A stretch of 7,834 nucleotides of DNA from Candidatus Competibacteraceae bacterium (lineage in GTDB: Bacteria > Pseudomonadota > Gammaproteobacteria > Competibacterales > Competibacteraceae), in the NCBI GenBank assembly GCA_003527885.1, contig DPWB01000038.1, positions 4,211 to 12,044 of the forward strand. The letters are read 5' to 3'. A program made the position numbers and the translations under genes. Each line of letters begins with the position of its first letter. Position 1 is the first letter of the stretch. The notes under the pieces are model-generated. The model was not told the DNA's origin, ran no database searches, and worked only from the letters and a program-made list of their open reading frames with translations. Of the stretch, positions 1 to 6,969 are shown one piece after another.

Positions 1-203
1 TGTTTGCCGATGAGCCGACCGGCAACCTCGACCAAAAGACCGGCCACCGTATCATCGAGCTGCTGTTTTCGCTCAACCGCGAACAGGGTGCGACCTTGAT
101 CCTGGTCACGCACGACCCCGAACTGGCGGCCTATTGCGACCGGACTCTGGAACTGGACGACGGGCGGCTGCGGGGCGAAAGCCATAGGGCGGGAGGCCGC
201 TAG
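1..203 (+). CDS. ybbA: ABC transporter ATP-binding protein, YbbA/LolD type, C-terminal end (partial)
   Basis: This is the last 66 residues of an ABC ATPase, read in frame from base 3; the 5' end lies outside the window. The visible part opens inside the Walker B motif ([10 protein letters not shown], with the catalytic Glu at visible residue 4 and the D-loop NLD at 8-10). It continues to the H-loop (LVTHD, His at residue 37) and ends at TAG 201-203. The ADEPTGNLD form is typical of the MacB/LolD/FtsE/YbbA branch, whose ATPases drive movements in long periplasmic domains of FtsX-like permeases rather than classical import. The permease gene starts 3 bases after the stop, so the two are almost certainly co-translated and form one complex at the inner membrane. 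YbbA is chosen over LolD or MacB because of the partner permease. The Walker A and signature motifs are not visible. Confidence 0.88.
   Translation, partial: FADEPTGNLDQKTGHRIIELLFSLNREQGATLILVTHDPELAAYCDRTLELDDGRLRGESHRAGGR
191..196 (+). promoter_or_regulatory. Ribosome binding site of the YbbP-type permease
   Basis: GGGAGG lies inside the last codons of the ATPase gene, 10 bases before the ATG at 207. It supports that ATG as the start and implies translational coupling of the two genes. Confidence 0.6.
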
Positions 204-206
204 CGC

Positions 207-2744
207 ATGGCTACCGAAAAGGGTTTGGTCGCCGCCCCGTCCCCGCGATGGCCGGCGCTGCTGCGGATGGCGCTGCGGGCGCTGCGCCGCGACTGGCGGG
301 CGGGCGAATTGCGGGTGCTGGCGGTCGCGCTGTTGATCGCGGTGGCCAGCGTCGCCGCCGTCGGTTTCTTCGCCGACCGCATCCAGCAGGCGATGGAGCA
401 CAAGGCCAGCGAACTGCTGGGCGCCGATCTCGCGGTATCGTCCTCGAACCCCTTGCAGCCGACCCTGGCGGAAACGGCGCGCCAGCAGGGCTTGGCGGTG
501 GCCGACATTCTCAATTTCCGCAGCGTGGTCGTTTCCGGCGATCTCACCCAGTTGGCCGAAGTCAAGGCGGTCGGTCCCGGCTATCCGCTGCGCGGCGCGT
601 TGCAAGTCAGCGACCAACCGTTCGGACCCGCCCGCAGCGTGACCGGTATTCCCGAACCCGGTCAGGTCTGGCTGGACGAGCGCCTGCTACAGACGCTCGG
701 TTTGCAGGTCGGGGGTTCGGTCAACCTCGGCTCCCGCGGCTTTCGGATCGGACAGGTGCTGGCCTACGAGCCGGATCGGGCCGGCGATCTGTTCAGCCTC
801 GCCCCGCGCTTGCTGGTGAATCTGGCCGATATCCCCTCGACCGGCTTGATCCAGCGCGGCAGTCGGGTCGAGTGCCGGCTGCTGCTGGCCGGGGAGCCGG
901 CGGCCTTGCAGGCTTTTAGAACCTGGGCTGGACCCGTATTGAAAACGGGCGAAAAACTGCAAGGCGTGCGGGATGCCCGCGCCGAGCTGCGGGTCGCCTT
1001 GGAGCGGGCGCAACGCTTTCTGAATCTGGCGGCGCTGGTCAGCGTGATTTTGGCCGGGGTGGGGGTGGCCATCGCCGCCCGGCGCTTCGCCGCCCGCCAT
1101 TGGGATAGCGTCGCCATTCTGCGCTGCGTCGGCGCAACCCAGCCTTTAGTCACCCGGCTGTTCGTGCTCGAACTGCTGCTGCTGGCGGCCGCCGCCGGCG
1201 CGGCGGGTTCGGTGGTCGGTTATATCGCGCAATATGGGTTGAGTGGGGTGCTCGGCCCACTGGTCAGCCGGGCCGAATTGCCCTCGCCGTCTTGGCGGCC
1301 ACTGCTGCCGGCCTCGCTGACGGGCTTGATCACCTTGCTCGGTTTCGGCTTACCGCCGTTGCTGCGACTGCGGGAAGTGCCGCCGTTACGGGTGCTGCGG
1401 CGCGATCTCGGCCCGGTCGACCCGCGCTTGCTGGCGTTGTACGGTCCCGCCGCGCTGGCGAGCGTTGCCTTGCTGGCCTGGCAGGCGGGCGAATGGCGGC
1501 TGGCGCTGTACGTCTGCGCCGGGGTGGCCGGAACGGTCATCGTACTGTCGCTGGCGGCCTGGGGCTTGGTGAAGGCGCTGAATCTGTTGCGCGGCCGGGT
1601 CGGGGTGGCGTGGCGGTTCGGCTTGGCCAACATCGCCCGGCGCGGTCCCGGTAGCGCGGCGCAGGTGGTGGCGCTGGGTTTGGGCTTGATGGCGTTGCTG
1701 GTGCTGACCCTGGTGCGCACCGATTTGCTGGCCAGTTGGCGCTCCAGCCTGCCGGCCGATGCACCCAATCATTTTTTGGTCAACATCCAGCCCGGCGAGG
1801 TCACGGCGGTCGGGGATTTTCTGCGCCAACGGGGCTTGAATGGCATCGAGCTGTTTCCGATGGTGCGCGGTCGCTTGAACGCCATCAACGGTCGCGCGGT
1901 GGGACCGGACGATTACGACAACCCGCGCGCCAAGGGGTTGGTAGAACGGGAATTCAACCTGTCCTGGACCGAACGCTGGCAGGCGGATAACCGCATTGTC
2001 GCCGGCCGCTGGTGGACTGCCGCGGAGCGGGGTCAGGGCCTTGCCTCGGTGGAGCAGGGTTTGGCGCAGACTTTGGGCATCGCGCTGGGGGACACTTTGC
2101 GATTTCAAGTGGCCGGGCAGAGCTTGGACGCCAAGGTGGCGAGCCTGCGCAGCGTCGAATGGGATTCGTTCCGGGTGAATTTCTTCGTGCTGTTCCCGCC
2201 CGGCCTGCTGGACGCTTATCCGGCGACTTGGATCACCAGCTTTCATTTGCCTAAGGACCAGAAACCGCTGCTGGCGGAGTTGGTCCGCCACTATCCATCG
2301 GTGACGGTCATCGATGTGGACGCCCTGATGGGAAAGGTCCGCGAGATCATGGATCGGGTGATCGTCGCCGTCGAATACGTGTTTTTGTTCACTTTGGCAG
2401 CCGGGCTGGTAGTGCTGTACGCGGCGATTCAAGCCACCCAGGACGAGCGGCGGTTCGAGAGCGCCGTGCTGCGCACCTTGGGCGCGCGTCAGGCGGTGGT
2501 GCGGGAAAGCCTGCTGGCCGAGTTCGCCACGTTGGGGTTGTTGGCTGGGGTGTTGGCCGCCGCCGCCGCGACTGTGGTGAGCTTCGTGCTCGCCGTGCAG
2601 GTGTTCGATTTTCCCTATCGCTGGAATCCGTGGGTCTGGCTGTTAGGTGCGGGTGCCGGCGTGGTGGGCGTCGGGCTGGCCGGGTTGTTCGGCGCGCGTT
2701 CGGCCTTGAATCAGCCGCCTTGGCGAGCGTTGCGGGAATTGTAA
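207..2744 (+). CDS. ybbP: FtsX-like ABC permease, YbbP family
   Basis: An 845-residue inner-membrane permease, close to the roughly 800 residues of E. coli YbbP and about twice the size of LolC/E or MacB-type permeases. About ten membrane helices can be placed: one near residues 36-55; a block of three near 270-291, 312-340 and 366-386; two near 405-460; one near 482-508; and three near 720-742, 770-800 and 808-830. Large hydrophilic segments at about 60-265 and 510-710 should be periplasmic. Two copies of the FtsX-type cytoplasmic coupling segment are visible, RHWDSVAILRCVGA near 298 and RRFESAVLRTLGA near 750, so the protein is an internally duplicated permease that can pair with an ATPase dimer by itself. 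In E. coli, YbbA-YbbP works with the thioesterase TesA and is proposed to extract hydrophobic molecules from the membrane. That substrate is only inferred here. The start at 207 follows the ATPase stop by 3 bases and has a usable ribosome site. The reading frame is intact. Confidence 0.9.
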   Translation: MATEKGLVAAPSPRWPALLRMALRALRRDWRAGELRVLAVALLIAVASVAAVGFFADRIQQAMEHKASELLGADLAVSSSNPLQPTLAETARQQGLAVADILNFRSVVVSGDLTQLAEVKAVGPGYPLRGALQVSDQPFGPARSVTGIPEPGQVWLDERLLQTLGLQVGGSVNLGSRGFRIGQVLAYEPDRAGDLFSLAPRLLVNLADIPSTGLIQRGSRVECRLLLAGEPAALQAFRTWAGPVLKTGEKLQGVRDARAELRVALERAQRFLNLAALVSVILAGVGVAIAARRFAARHWDSVAILRCVGATQPLVTRLFVLELLLLAAAAGAAGSVVGYIAQYGLSGVLGPLVSRAELPSPSWRPLLPASLTGLITLLGFGLPPLLRLREVPPLRVLRRDLGPVDPRLLALYGPAALASVALLAWQAGEWRLALYVCAGVAGTVIVLSLAAWGLVKALNLLRGRVGVAWRFGLANIARRGPGSAAQVVALGLGLMALLVLTLVRTDLLASWRSSLPADAPNHFLVNIQPGEVTAVGDFLRQRGLNGIELFPMVRGRLNAINGRAVGPDDYDNPRAKGLVEREFNLSWTERWQADNRIVAGRWWTAAERGQGLASVEQGLAQTLGIALGDTLRFQVAGQSLDAKVASLRSVEWDSFRVNFFVLFPPGLLDAYPATWITSFHLPKDQKPLLAELVRHYPSVTVIDVDALMGKVREIMDRVIVAVEYVFLFTLAAGLVVLYAAIQATQDERRFESAVLRTLGARQAVVRESLLAEFATLGLLAGVLAAAAATVVSFVLAVQVFDFPYRWNPWVWLLGAGAGVVGVGLAGLFGARSALNQPPWRALREL

Positions 2745-2750
2745 GCGCCG

Positions 2751-2793
2751 AATCAAAACAAAAACGCCTCCCCGCGAAGGCTGGGGAGGCGTT
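2751..2793 (-). terminator. Rho-independent terminator of the glyA-sdaA-gcvT-MFS block
   Basis: A perfect 11-bp stem (2763-2773 with 2783-2793, AACGCCTCCCC/GGGGAGGCGTT) encloses a 9-base loop. On the - strand the hairpin is followed directly by TTTTGTTTTGATT, a good U-tract. On the + strand the 3' flank is GGGTATTCCG, with no U-tract. The element therefore ends transcription arriving from the MFS gene, whose stop is 40 bases away. For the convergent permease gene it is at best a weak stop. Confidence 0.88.
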
Positions 2794-2832
2794 GGGTATT
2801 CCGTCAAGACAGCAATACAAAGCGCAGGTGGC

Positions 2833-4236
2833 CTATTTCTTTCCGGGCACCAGCACGAAAGCGGCCAGGGCCGCCAGCAGCGTCGCGACGACGCCGGAGC
2901 CGATGCTGTACATGGCGGCCGCGTGCAAGTTGCCTTGCGTGCTCGCCGCCACGGCCCCGTAGATGGCCAGATGGACGGCGATGCCGAACGCGCCGCCGAG
3001 CGAGCTGGCCATCTTGAAGATGCCGCCGGCCACGCCGGCCTTGTCCGGTGGCGCCGCGTTGATCGCCGCGCCGGTCGCCGGCGTGGCGAACATGCCGAGG
3101 CCGACGCCTTGGGCGGCCAAGCCGACGAACACCAAGATGAAGTAGAGCGTATTGTCGGTGATGGAAGTCATGGATAGCAGGAGCACCATGACCAAGAAGC
3201 AGAGGGCGCCCAGCACCATCGGCAGGCGCGGCCCGGTGCGCAGGCTGATCTTTTCGCCCACCCGGATCATGGTGACCACGGTAACGGCATAACCCAGAGT
3301 CAGCAGCGCCGCTCCCATCGGCGTCAGGCCGCGCCCTTTCTGGAGGTAGGTTTGAATCACGAACAGAATGCCGATCAGCGAGTTGATGAACAGGTTGGCC
3401 ACCACCGCGCCAGTGAATATCTTGCTCTTGAACATCCGCAGATCCGCGATGGGCGATCGGTGCCGCAGCTCGTTGGGAACGAACAGCGCCATCGCTGCTA
3501 CGAAGAAGGCGAGCGCGCCCACGGTGGTCGGATTGGTCCATCCCCAAGCATTACCTTTGGAGACGAACAGATTGAGGGCCAGGAAGCCGACGATCAACGC
3601 CGCGAAGCCCAGGGTATCGAATCGCTCGTCCGGGTTGCTGGCCGCTTTCCGCTCCGGCGCCCCGCGCAGCAGCCAGAAGGCGACGAAGATACAGGGGACG
3701 GCCAGCAGGAAAGCCCAGCGCCAGCCGATATAGGTGGCGACCAGCCCGCCGAACAGGCTGGACACGCTGGCGGCGCCGAAGGTGGACATCGACCAGAGGC
3801 TGATGGCGCGGGGGCGGTCGGCGTCGTTGTAGTAAACCCTGACCAGCGCCAGGGTGGCGGGCATGATGATGGACGAGGCGAGTCCCTGAAAAAACCGGCC
3901 CGCGATCAGCATCGGCATGTTGGGGGCCAAACCGGCCAGCAACATGCCGATCAGTCCGATGCCCAAACCGATGCGCGTCAGCAGCACGCGCCCGTAGCGA
4001 TCCGCCAGCCCGCCGGCCGGGACGATGCAGATGCCCGCCACCAGCCCCGCCATGCTGGAGGCCAAACCCAGGTTCGGGTCGGTGGACGGTACGCCCATGG
4101 TCGCGGCGATGCTCGGCAGCAGCGCGCCCATCGACATGGCGAACAGCCAGTAGAGAGATACGCCGATGCACATGCCTAAAAGCACGCTGCCGGGACAGCG
4201 GTACTCGTCGGAAGTTGCTACAGTGCTGGTTGACAT
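2833..4236 (-). CDS. 14-helix MFS transporter, DHA2-like
   Basis: A 467-residue major facilitator protein with about fourteen hydrophobic segments from residue 18 to 464, the layout of the DHA2 (EmrB/QacA) branch. Motif A is clear after helix 2 (GGLADRYGR, residues 75-83). The end of helix 5 has STFGAASVSSLFGG (151-164), where the antiporter motif C normally ends GPxxGG; Ser159-Ser160 replace Gly-Pro. Family members mostly export drugs or metabolites using the proton gradient, but the substrate cannot be read from the sequence. The gene follows gcvT on the same strand after 93 bases and is closed by a strong terminator, so it is probably the last gene of the glycine/serine operon. Export or uptake of an amino acid or one-carbon-related compound is a guess from context. 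The start at 4236 is supported by a ribosome site 8 bases upstream. No partner membrane-fusion protein gene (EmrA type) is seen on either side. Confidence 0.87.
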   Translation of the reverse strand: MSTSTVATSDEYRCPGSVLLGMCIGVSLYWLFAMSMGALLPSIAATMGVPSTDPNLGLASSMAGLVAGICIVPAGGLADRYGRVLLTRIGLGIGLIGMLLAGLAPNMPMLIAGRFFQGLASSIIMPATLALVRVYYNDADRPRAISLWSMSTFGAASVSSLFGGLVATYIGWRWAFLLAVPCIFVAFWLLRGAPERKAASNPDERFDTLGFAALIVGFLALNLFVSKGNAWGWTNPTTVGALAFFVAAMALFVPNELRHRSPIADLRMFKSKIFTGAVVANLFINSLIGILFVIQTYLQKGRGLTPMGAALLTLGYAVTVVTMIRVGEKISLRTGPRLPMVLGALCFLVMVLLLSMTSITDNTLYFILVFVGLAAQGVGLGMFATPATGAAINAAPPDKAGVAGGIFKMASSLGGAFGIAVHLAIYGAVAASTQGNLHAAAMYSIGSGVVATLLAALAAFVLVPGKK

Positions 4237-4244
4237 GAGGTTTT

Positions 4245-4250
4245 CTCCTT
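4245..4250 (-). promoter_or_regulatory. Ribosome binding site of the MFS gene
   Basis: On the - strand this reads AAGGAG, within GAAAGGAG, 8 bases before the ATG at 4236. It is the strongest Shine-Dalgarno in the window and fixes the MFS start. In the 93-base gap to gcvT I found only a poor promoter match and no terminator. Confidence 0.75.
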
Positions 4251-4329
4251 TCTATTCGTTGTCATCAGCGAGAAAAACCGGGCTTTCCTACAGGGTCAGT
4301 GGTTGGCGGGTTCTTGGCCGGTCAGCGCA

Positions 4330-5454
4330 TCAACCCCGGTAATAACGCTGCGGTACAAACGGCGTCTTGGCGACTTCGACCGGCACCGGCTTGTCGCGCA
4401 CCATGGCGTCGAGCGCGGTGCCGATCTTGGCCAGCGCGGTTTCGACATAGCCCATCGCCACCGGACCGCCCAGGGTTGGACCAAAGCCGCCGCTGGTTAT
4501 CTTGCCGACCCTACGGCCACTGCTGTCCATCAGCTCGGCGCCGTCGCGCACCGGCATCTTGCCCTTGGGCAGCAAGCCGACGCGCTTTCGCGCGACACCG
4601 TTGGCGATCTGCCCCAGGATGATTTCGGCGCCAGGATAGCCACCGGGCCGAGAGCCATCGCGGCGGCGCGGCTTGGACAGCGCCCACAGCAGACTGCCTT
4701 CGACCGGGGTAGTGGTGGTGTCGATGTCGTGACCGTATAGGCATAGTCCGGCCTCCAAACGCAGCGAATCGCGCGCACCCAAACCAATCGGCGCGACTTC
4801 CGGTTGTGCGAGCAACAGACGGGCGAGTTCCTCGGTTTTCTCGGCGGGCACCGAAATCTCGTAGCCATCCTCGCCGGTGTAGCCGGAACGGCTGATAAAA
4901 CACGGCACGCCGACCAGCTTGACCTGACCGTGATCCATGAACAGCATCTTGCCGGTTTCGGGGGCCAGCCGCGCCATCACCGCCGCCGCCGCTGGACCCT
5001 GAATCGCCAGCAGCCCGCGGTCGGCCAGCTCCTCCACGTTGCAGCGGTCGGACAGGTGCGCCTTCATGTGGGCGATATCCTGCTGTTTGCAGGCGGCGTT
5101 GACCACCACGAACAAGGAATCATCGCCGCTGTTGGCGACCATCAGGTCATCGAGGATGCCGCCTTGCTCGTTGGTGAACAGGGCGTAACGCTGGTTGCCG
5201 GCGGGCAGGTCGACGACATCGACCGGAACCAGCGTCTCCAGCGCCGCCGCCGCGCCCGCGCCGGACAGGCGCACCTGACCCATGTGCGACACGTCAAACA
5301 GGCCGGCCCGGGTGCGGGTGTGGTTGTGCTCCTTGATAATGCCGGAGGGGTACTGCACCGGCATTTCGTAACCGGCGAAGGGTACGATCTTGGCGCCGAG
5401 TTCGACGTGCAGGTTGTACAGCGGAGTCCGTGAGAGAGAGTCGTTTGTGCTCAT
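4330..5454 (-). CDS. gcvT: Aminomethyltransferase (glycine cleavage T protein)
   Basis: A 374-residue T protein; the E. coli enzyme has 364. It takes the aminomethyl group carried on lipoyl-H protein after glycine decarboxylation, passes the carbon to tetrahydrofolate as 5,10-methylene-THF and frees ammonia, in the cytoplasm. Visible family motifs: [20 protein letters not shown] (11-30), GLFDVSHMG (51-59), the conserved Asp pair in GGILDDLMV (98-106), [11 protein letters not shown] (190-200) and [21 protein letters not shown] (225-245). The segment [18 protein letters not shown] (260-277) marks the subtype seen in Pseudomonas GcvT2 and alphaproteobacteria rather than the enterobacterial one. 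The ATG at 5454 is preferred because the homologous sequence begins just after it; a GTG at 5502 would add 16 unrelated residues and overlap the sdaA stop. The ribosome site is weak (GGA about 10 bases upstream). The 41-base gap to sdaA suggests coupled expression. No gcvH or gcvP is adjacent downstream. Confidence 0.95.
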   Translation of the reverse strand: MSTNDSLSRTPLYNLHVELGAKIVPFAGYEMPVQYPSGIIKEHNHTRTRAGLFDVSHMGQVRLSGAGAAAALETLVPVDVVDLPAGNQRYALFTNEQGGILDDLMVANSGDDSLFVVVNAACKQQDIAHMKAHLSDRCNVEELADRGLLAIQGPAAAAVMARLAPETGKMLFMDHGQVKLVGVPCFISRSGYTGEDGYEISVPAEKTEELARLLLAQPEVAPIGLGARDSLRLEAGLCLYGHDIDTTTTPVEGSLLWALSKPRRRDGSRPGGYPGAEIILGQIANGVARKRVGLLPKGKMPVRDGAELMDSSGRRVGKITSGGFGPTLGGPVAMGYVETALAKIGTALDAMVRDKPVPVEVAKTPFVPQRYYRG

Positions 5455-5495
5455 GATCGTGGTCCAAGATAAGTGGAGTCCGGTCCCGCGCCGCG

Positions 5496-6875
5496 CTAGC
5501 ACTCGATGATGTTGACGGCGAGGCCGCCGCGGGCGGTTTCTTTGTATTTGGTCTTCATGTCTGCGCCGGTCTCGCGCATGGTCTTGATCACCTTGTCGAG
5601 CGACACGAAATGCTTGCCGTCGCCGCGCAGCGCCATCCGGGCGGCATTGATCGCCTTGATCGACCCCATGGCGTTGCGCTCGATGCAGGGTACCTGCACT
5701 AGGCCGCCGACCGGATCACAGGTCAGACCGAGATTGTGCTCCATACCGATTTCGGCGGCGTTTTCGACCTGTTGCACGGTGCCGCCCAGCACTTCGGCCA
5801 GCGCGCCCGCCGCCATCGAGCAGGCCACGCCGACTTCGCCCTGGCAGCCCACCTCCGCGCCGGAGATCGAAGCGTTTTCCTTGTAGAGAATGCCGATGGC
5901 GGCGGCGGTGAGCAGGAAACGCCCCACGCCGTCGTCGCTGGCGTTCCAGACGAAGCGGGTGTAGTAGTGCAGCACGGCCGGAACGATGCCTGCGGCGCCG
6001 TTGGTCGGCGCGGTGACCACCCGCCCGCCGGTGGCGTTTTGTTCGTTCACCGCCAGCGCGTACAGGTTGACCCAATCCATGACCGTCAACGGATCGCGCA
6101 GGTTGGCCTCGGGCCGGCTCACCAGCGCGCGGTACAGGTCGGCGGCCCGGCGGCGCACCTTGAGGCCGCCCGGCATGATGCCCTGCTTGCTGATGCCGGC
6201 GCGCACGCACTCCTGCATCACGTTCCAGATTTTCAGCAGGCCCGCGCGCGTCTCGGCCTCCGGCCGCCAGCTTTTTTCGTTCTCCAACATCAGTTGGCTG
6301 ATGGAAATCCGGTTTTCCTCGCACAGCCGCATCAGGTCGGCGCTGGTCTTGAAGGGATAGGCCAGGAGCGTTTGGTCTTCCACGATGCGGTCGGCCCCGG
6401 CCGCCTCTTCGTTGACCACGAAACCGCCGCCCACCGAGTAATAGACCTTGTTGCTCAGCGTGCCGCCATCGGCGTCAAACGCGGTGAAGCGCATTCCGTT
6501 GGGGTGGAACGGCAGCGACTCCCGCCGGTGCATGACCAGGTGTTCCTTTTCCCGGAACTCGATGTCGTGCACCCCCAGCAGTTTGAGGCGACGGGCGTCG
6601 CGCACCGCTTTCAGCCGGGCGTCCACCGACTCGGTGTCCACGGTGTCCGGCGCGTCGCCTTCCAGACCGAGCAGCACGGCTTTGTCCGAGCCGTGCCCCT
6701 TGCCGGTCGCGCCGAGCGAGCCGTAGAGATCGGCCTTGACCGCATGAACCCGTTCCAGCAGCCCCACCCGCTTCAGTCCGGTGGCGAATTCCAGGGCGGC
6801 CCGCATCGGACCAACCGTGTGCGAGCTGGATGGCCCGATACCGATTTTGAACAGATCGAAAACACTCAGTGCCAT
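5496..6875 (-). CDS. sdaA: L-serine ammonia-lyase (dehydratase), single-chain iron-sulfur type
   Basis: A 459-residue enzyme converting L-serine to pyruvate and ammonia with a [4Fe-4S] cluster instead of PLP; E. coli SdaA has 454 residues. The N-terminal beta domain starts with [20 protein letters not shown] (4-23). The C-terminal alpha domain includes [13 protein letters not shown] (288-300). Three cluster cysteines, C344, C386 and C397, show the C-X41-C-X10-C spacing of this class. The last residue, C459, matches the C-terminal cysteine that in the Legionella enzyme is the fourth cluster ligand, tucked into the active site and displaced by serine. The enzyme should thus be active and oxygen-sensitive. 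The ATG at 6875 is chosen because the family begins with [20 protein letters not shown] and GGAG lies 7 bases upstream; an upstream in-frame start at 7031 would add 52 low-quality residues and overlap glyA. It lies 94 bases after glyA and 41 before gcvT. Confidence 0.96.
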   Translation of the reverse strand: MALSVFDLFKIGIGPSSSHTVGPMRAALEFATGLKRVGLLERVHAVKADLYGSLGATGKGHGSDKAVLLGLEGDAPDTVDTESVDARLKAVRDARRLKLLGVHDIEFREKEHLVMHRRESLPFHPNGMRFTAFDADGGTLSNKVYYSVGGGFVVNEEAAGADRIVEDQTLLAYPFKTSADLMRLCEENRISISQLMLENEKSWRPEAETRAGLLKIWNVMQECVRAGISKQGIMPGGLKVRRRAADLYRALVSRPEANLRDPLTVMDWVNLYALAVNEQNATGGRVVTAPTNGAAGIVPAVLHYYTRFVWNASDDGVGRFLLTAAAIGILYKENASISGAEVGCQGEVGVACSMAAGALAEVLGGTVQQVENAAEIGMEHNLGLTCDPVGGLVQVPCIERNAMGSIKAINAARMALRGDGKHFVSLDKVIKTMRETGADMKTKYKETARGGLAVNIIEC

Positions 6876-6882
6876 GACGTCG

Positions 6883-6886
6883 CTCC
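6883..6886 (-). promoter_or_regulatory. Ribosome binding site of sdaA
   Basis: GGAG on the - strand, 7 bases before the ATG at 6875. It decides the start against the much longer in-frame opening at 7031. Confidence 0.6.
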
Positions 6887-6911
6887 GCGGTGCTCGCGTT
6901 CGGTGCGTCTT

Positions 6912-6962
6912 GTTGCCAGGGGGAATTCTCGCCGTCGCGCTGGAGGCAACGGCGAGCGTTGC
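6912..6962 (-). other. Competing hairpins between glyA and sdaA
   Basis: Three mutually exclusive pairings are possible in the glyA-sdaA gap: an 8-bp perfect stem, 6928-6935 with 6949-6956 (CTCGCCGT/ACGGCGAG); a 6-bp stem, 6946-6951 with 6957-6962, with a 5-base loop; and a 6-bp pairing, 6912-6917 with 6945-6950. No U-tract follows on the - strand, so this is not an intrinsic terminator. It may stabilise the glyA end of the transcript, tune sdaA translation, or mean nothing in GC-rich DNA. No glycine-riboswitch core is recognisable. Confidence 0.3.
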
Positions 6963-6969
6963 TTTCCCG

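Noticed and set aside
1386..2432. A 348-codon open frame on the - strand, opposite the permease gene
   Set aside because: The composition (His, Gln, Arg, Pro) is that of an antisense shadow, and the + strand permease has full family structure.
3352..4179. A 275-codon open frame on the + strand, opposite the MFS gene
   Set aside because: Low-complexity Gly/Gln/Asp/Arg-rich translation without hydrophobic core or motif; the MFS frame on the other strand is convincing.
4237..4329. Glycine riboswitch or promoter before the MFS gene
   Set aside because: The gap is too short for a tandem glycine riboswitch and lacks its conserved core. The best promoter reading (CTGACC, 17 bases, TTTTCT on the - strand) matches the -10 consensus at only three of six positions.
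4804..5433. A 209-codon open frame on the + strand, opposite gcvT
   Set aside because: Antisense to gcvT motifs with no family resemblance of its own.
5455..5502. GTG at 5502 as the gcvT start
   Set aside because: It would add 16 residues with no family similarity and overlap the sdaA stop; the ATG at 5454 directly precedes the conserved N-terminus.
6928..6956. Intrinsic terminator between glyA and sdaA
   Set aside because: The 8-bp stem is perfect, but the - strand continues AATTCCCCCTGG with no U-tract.
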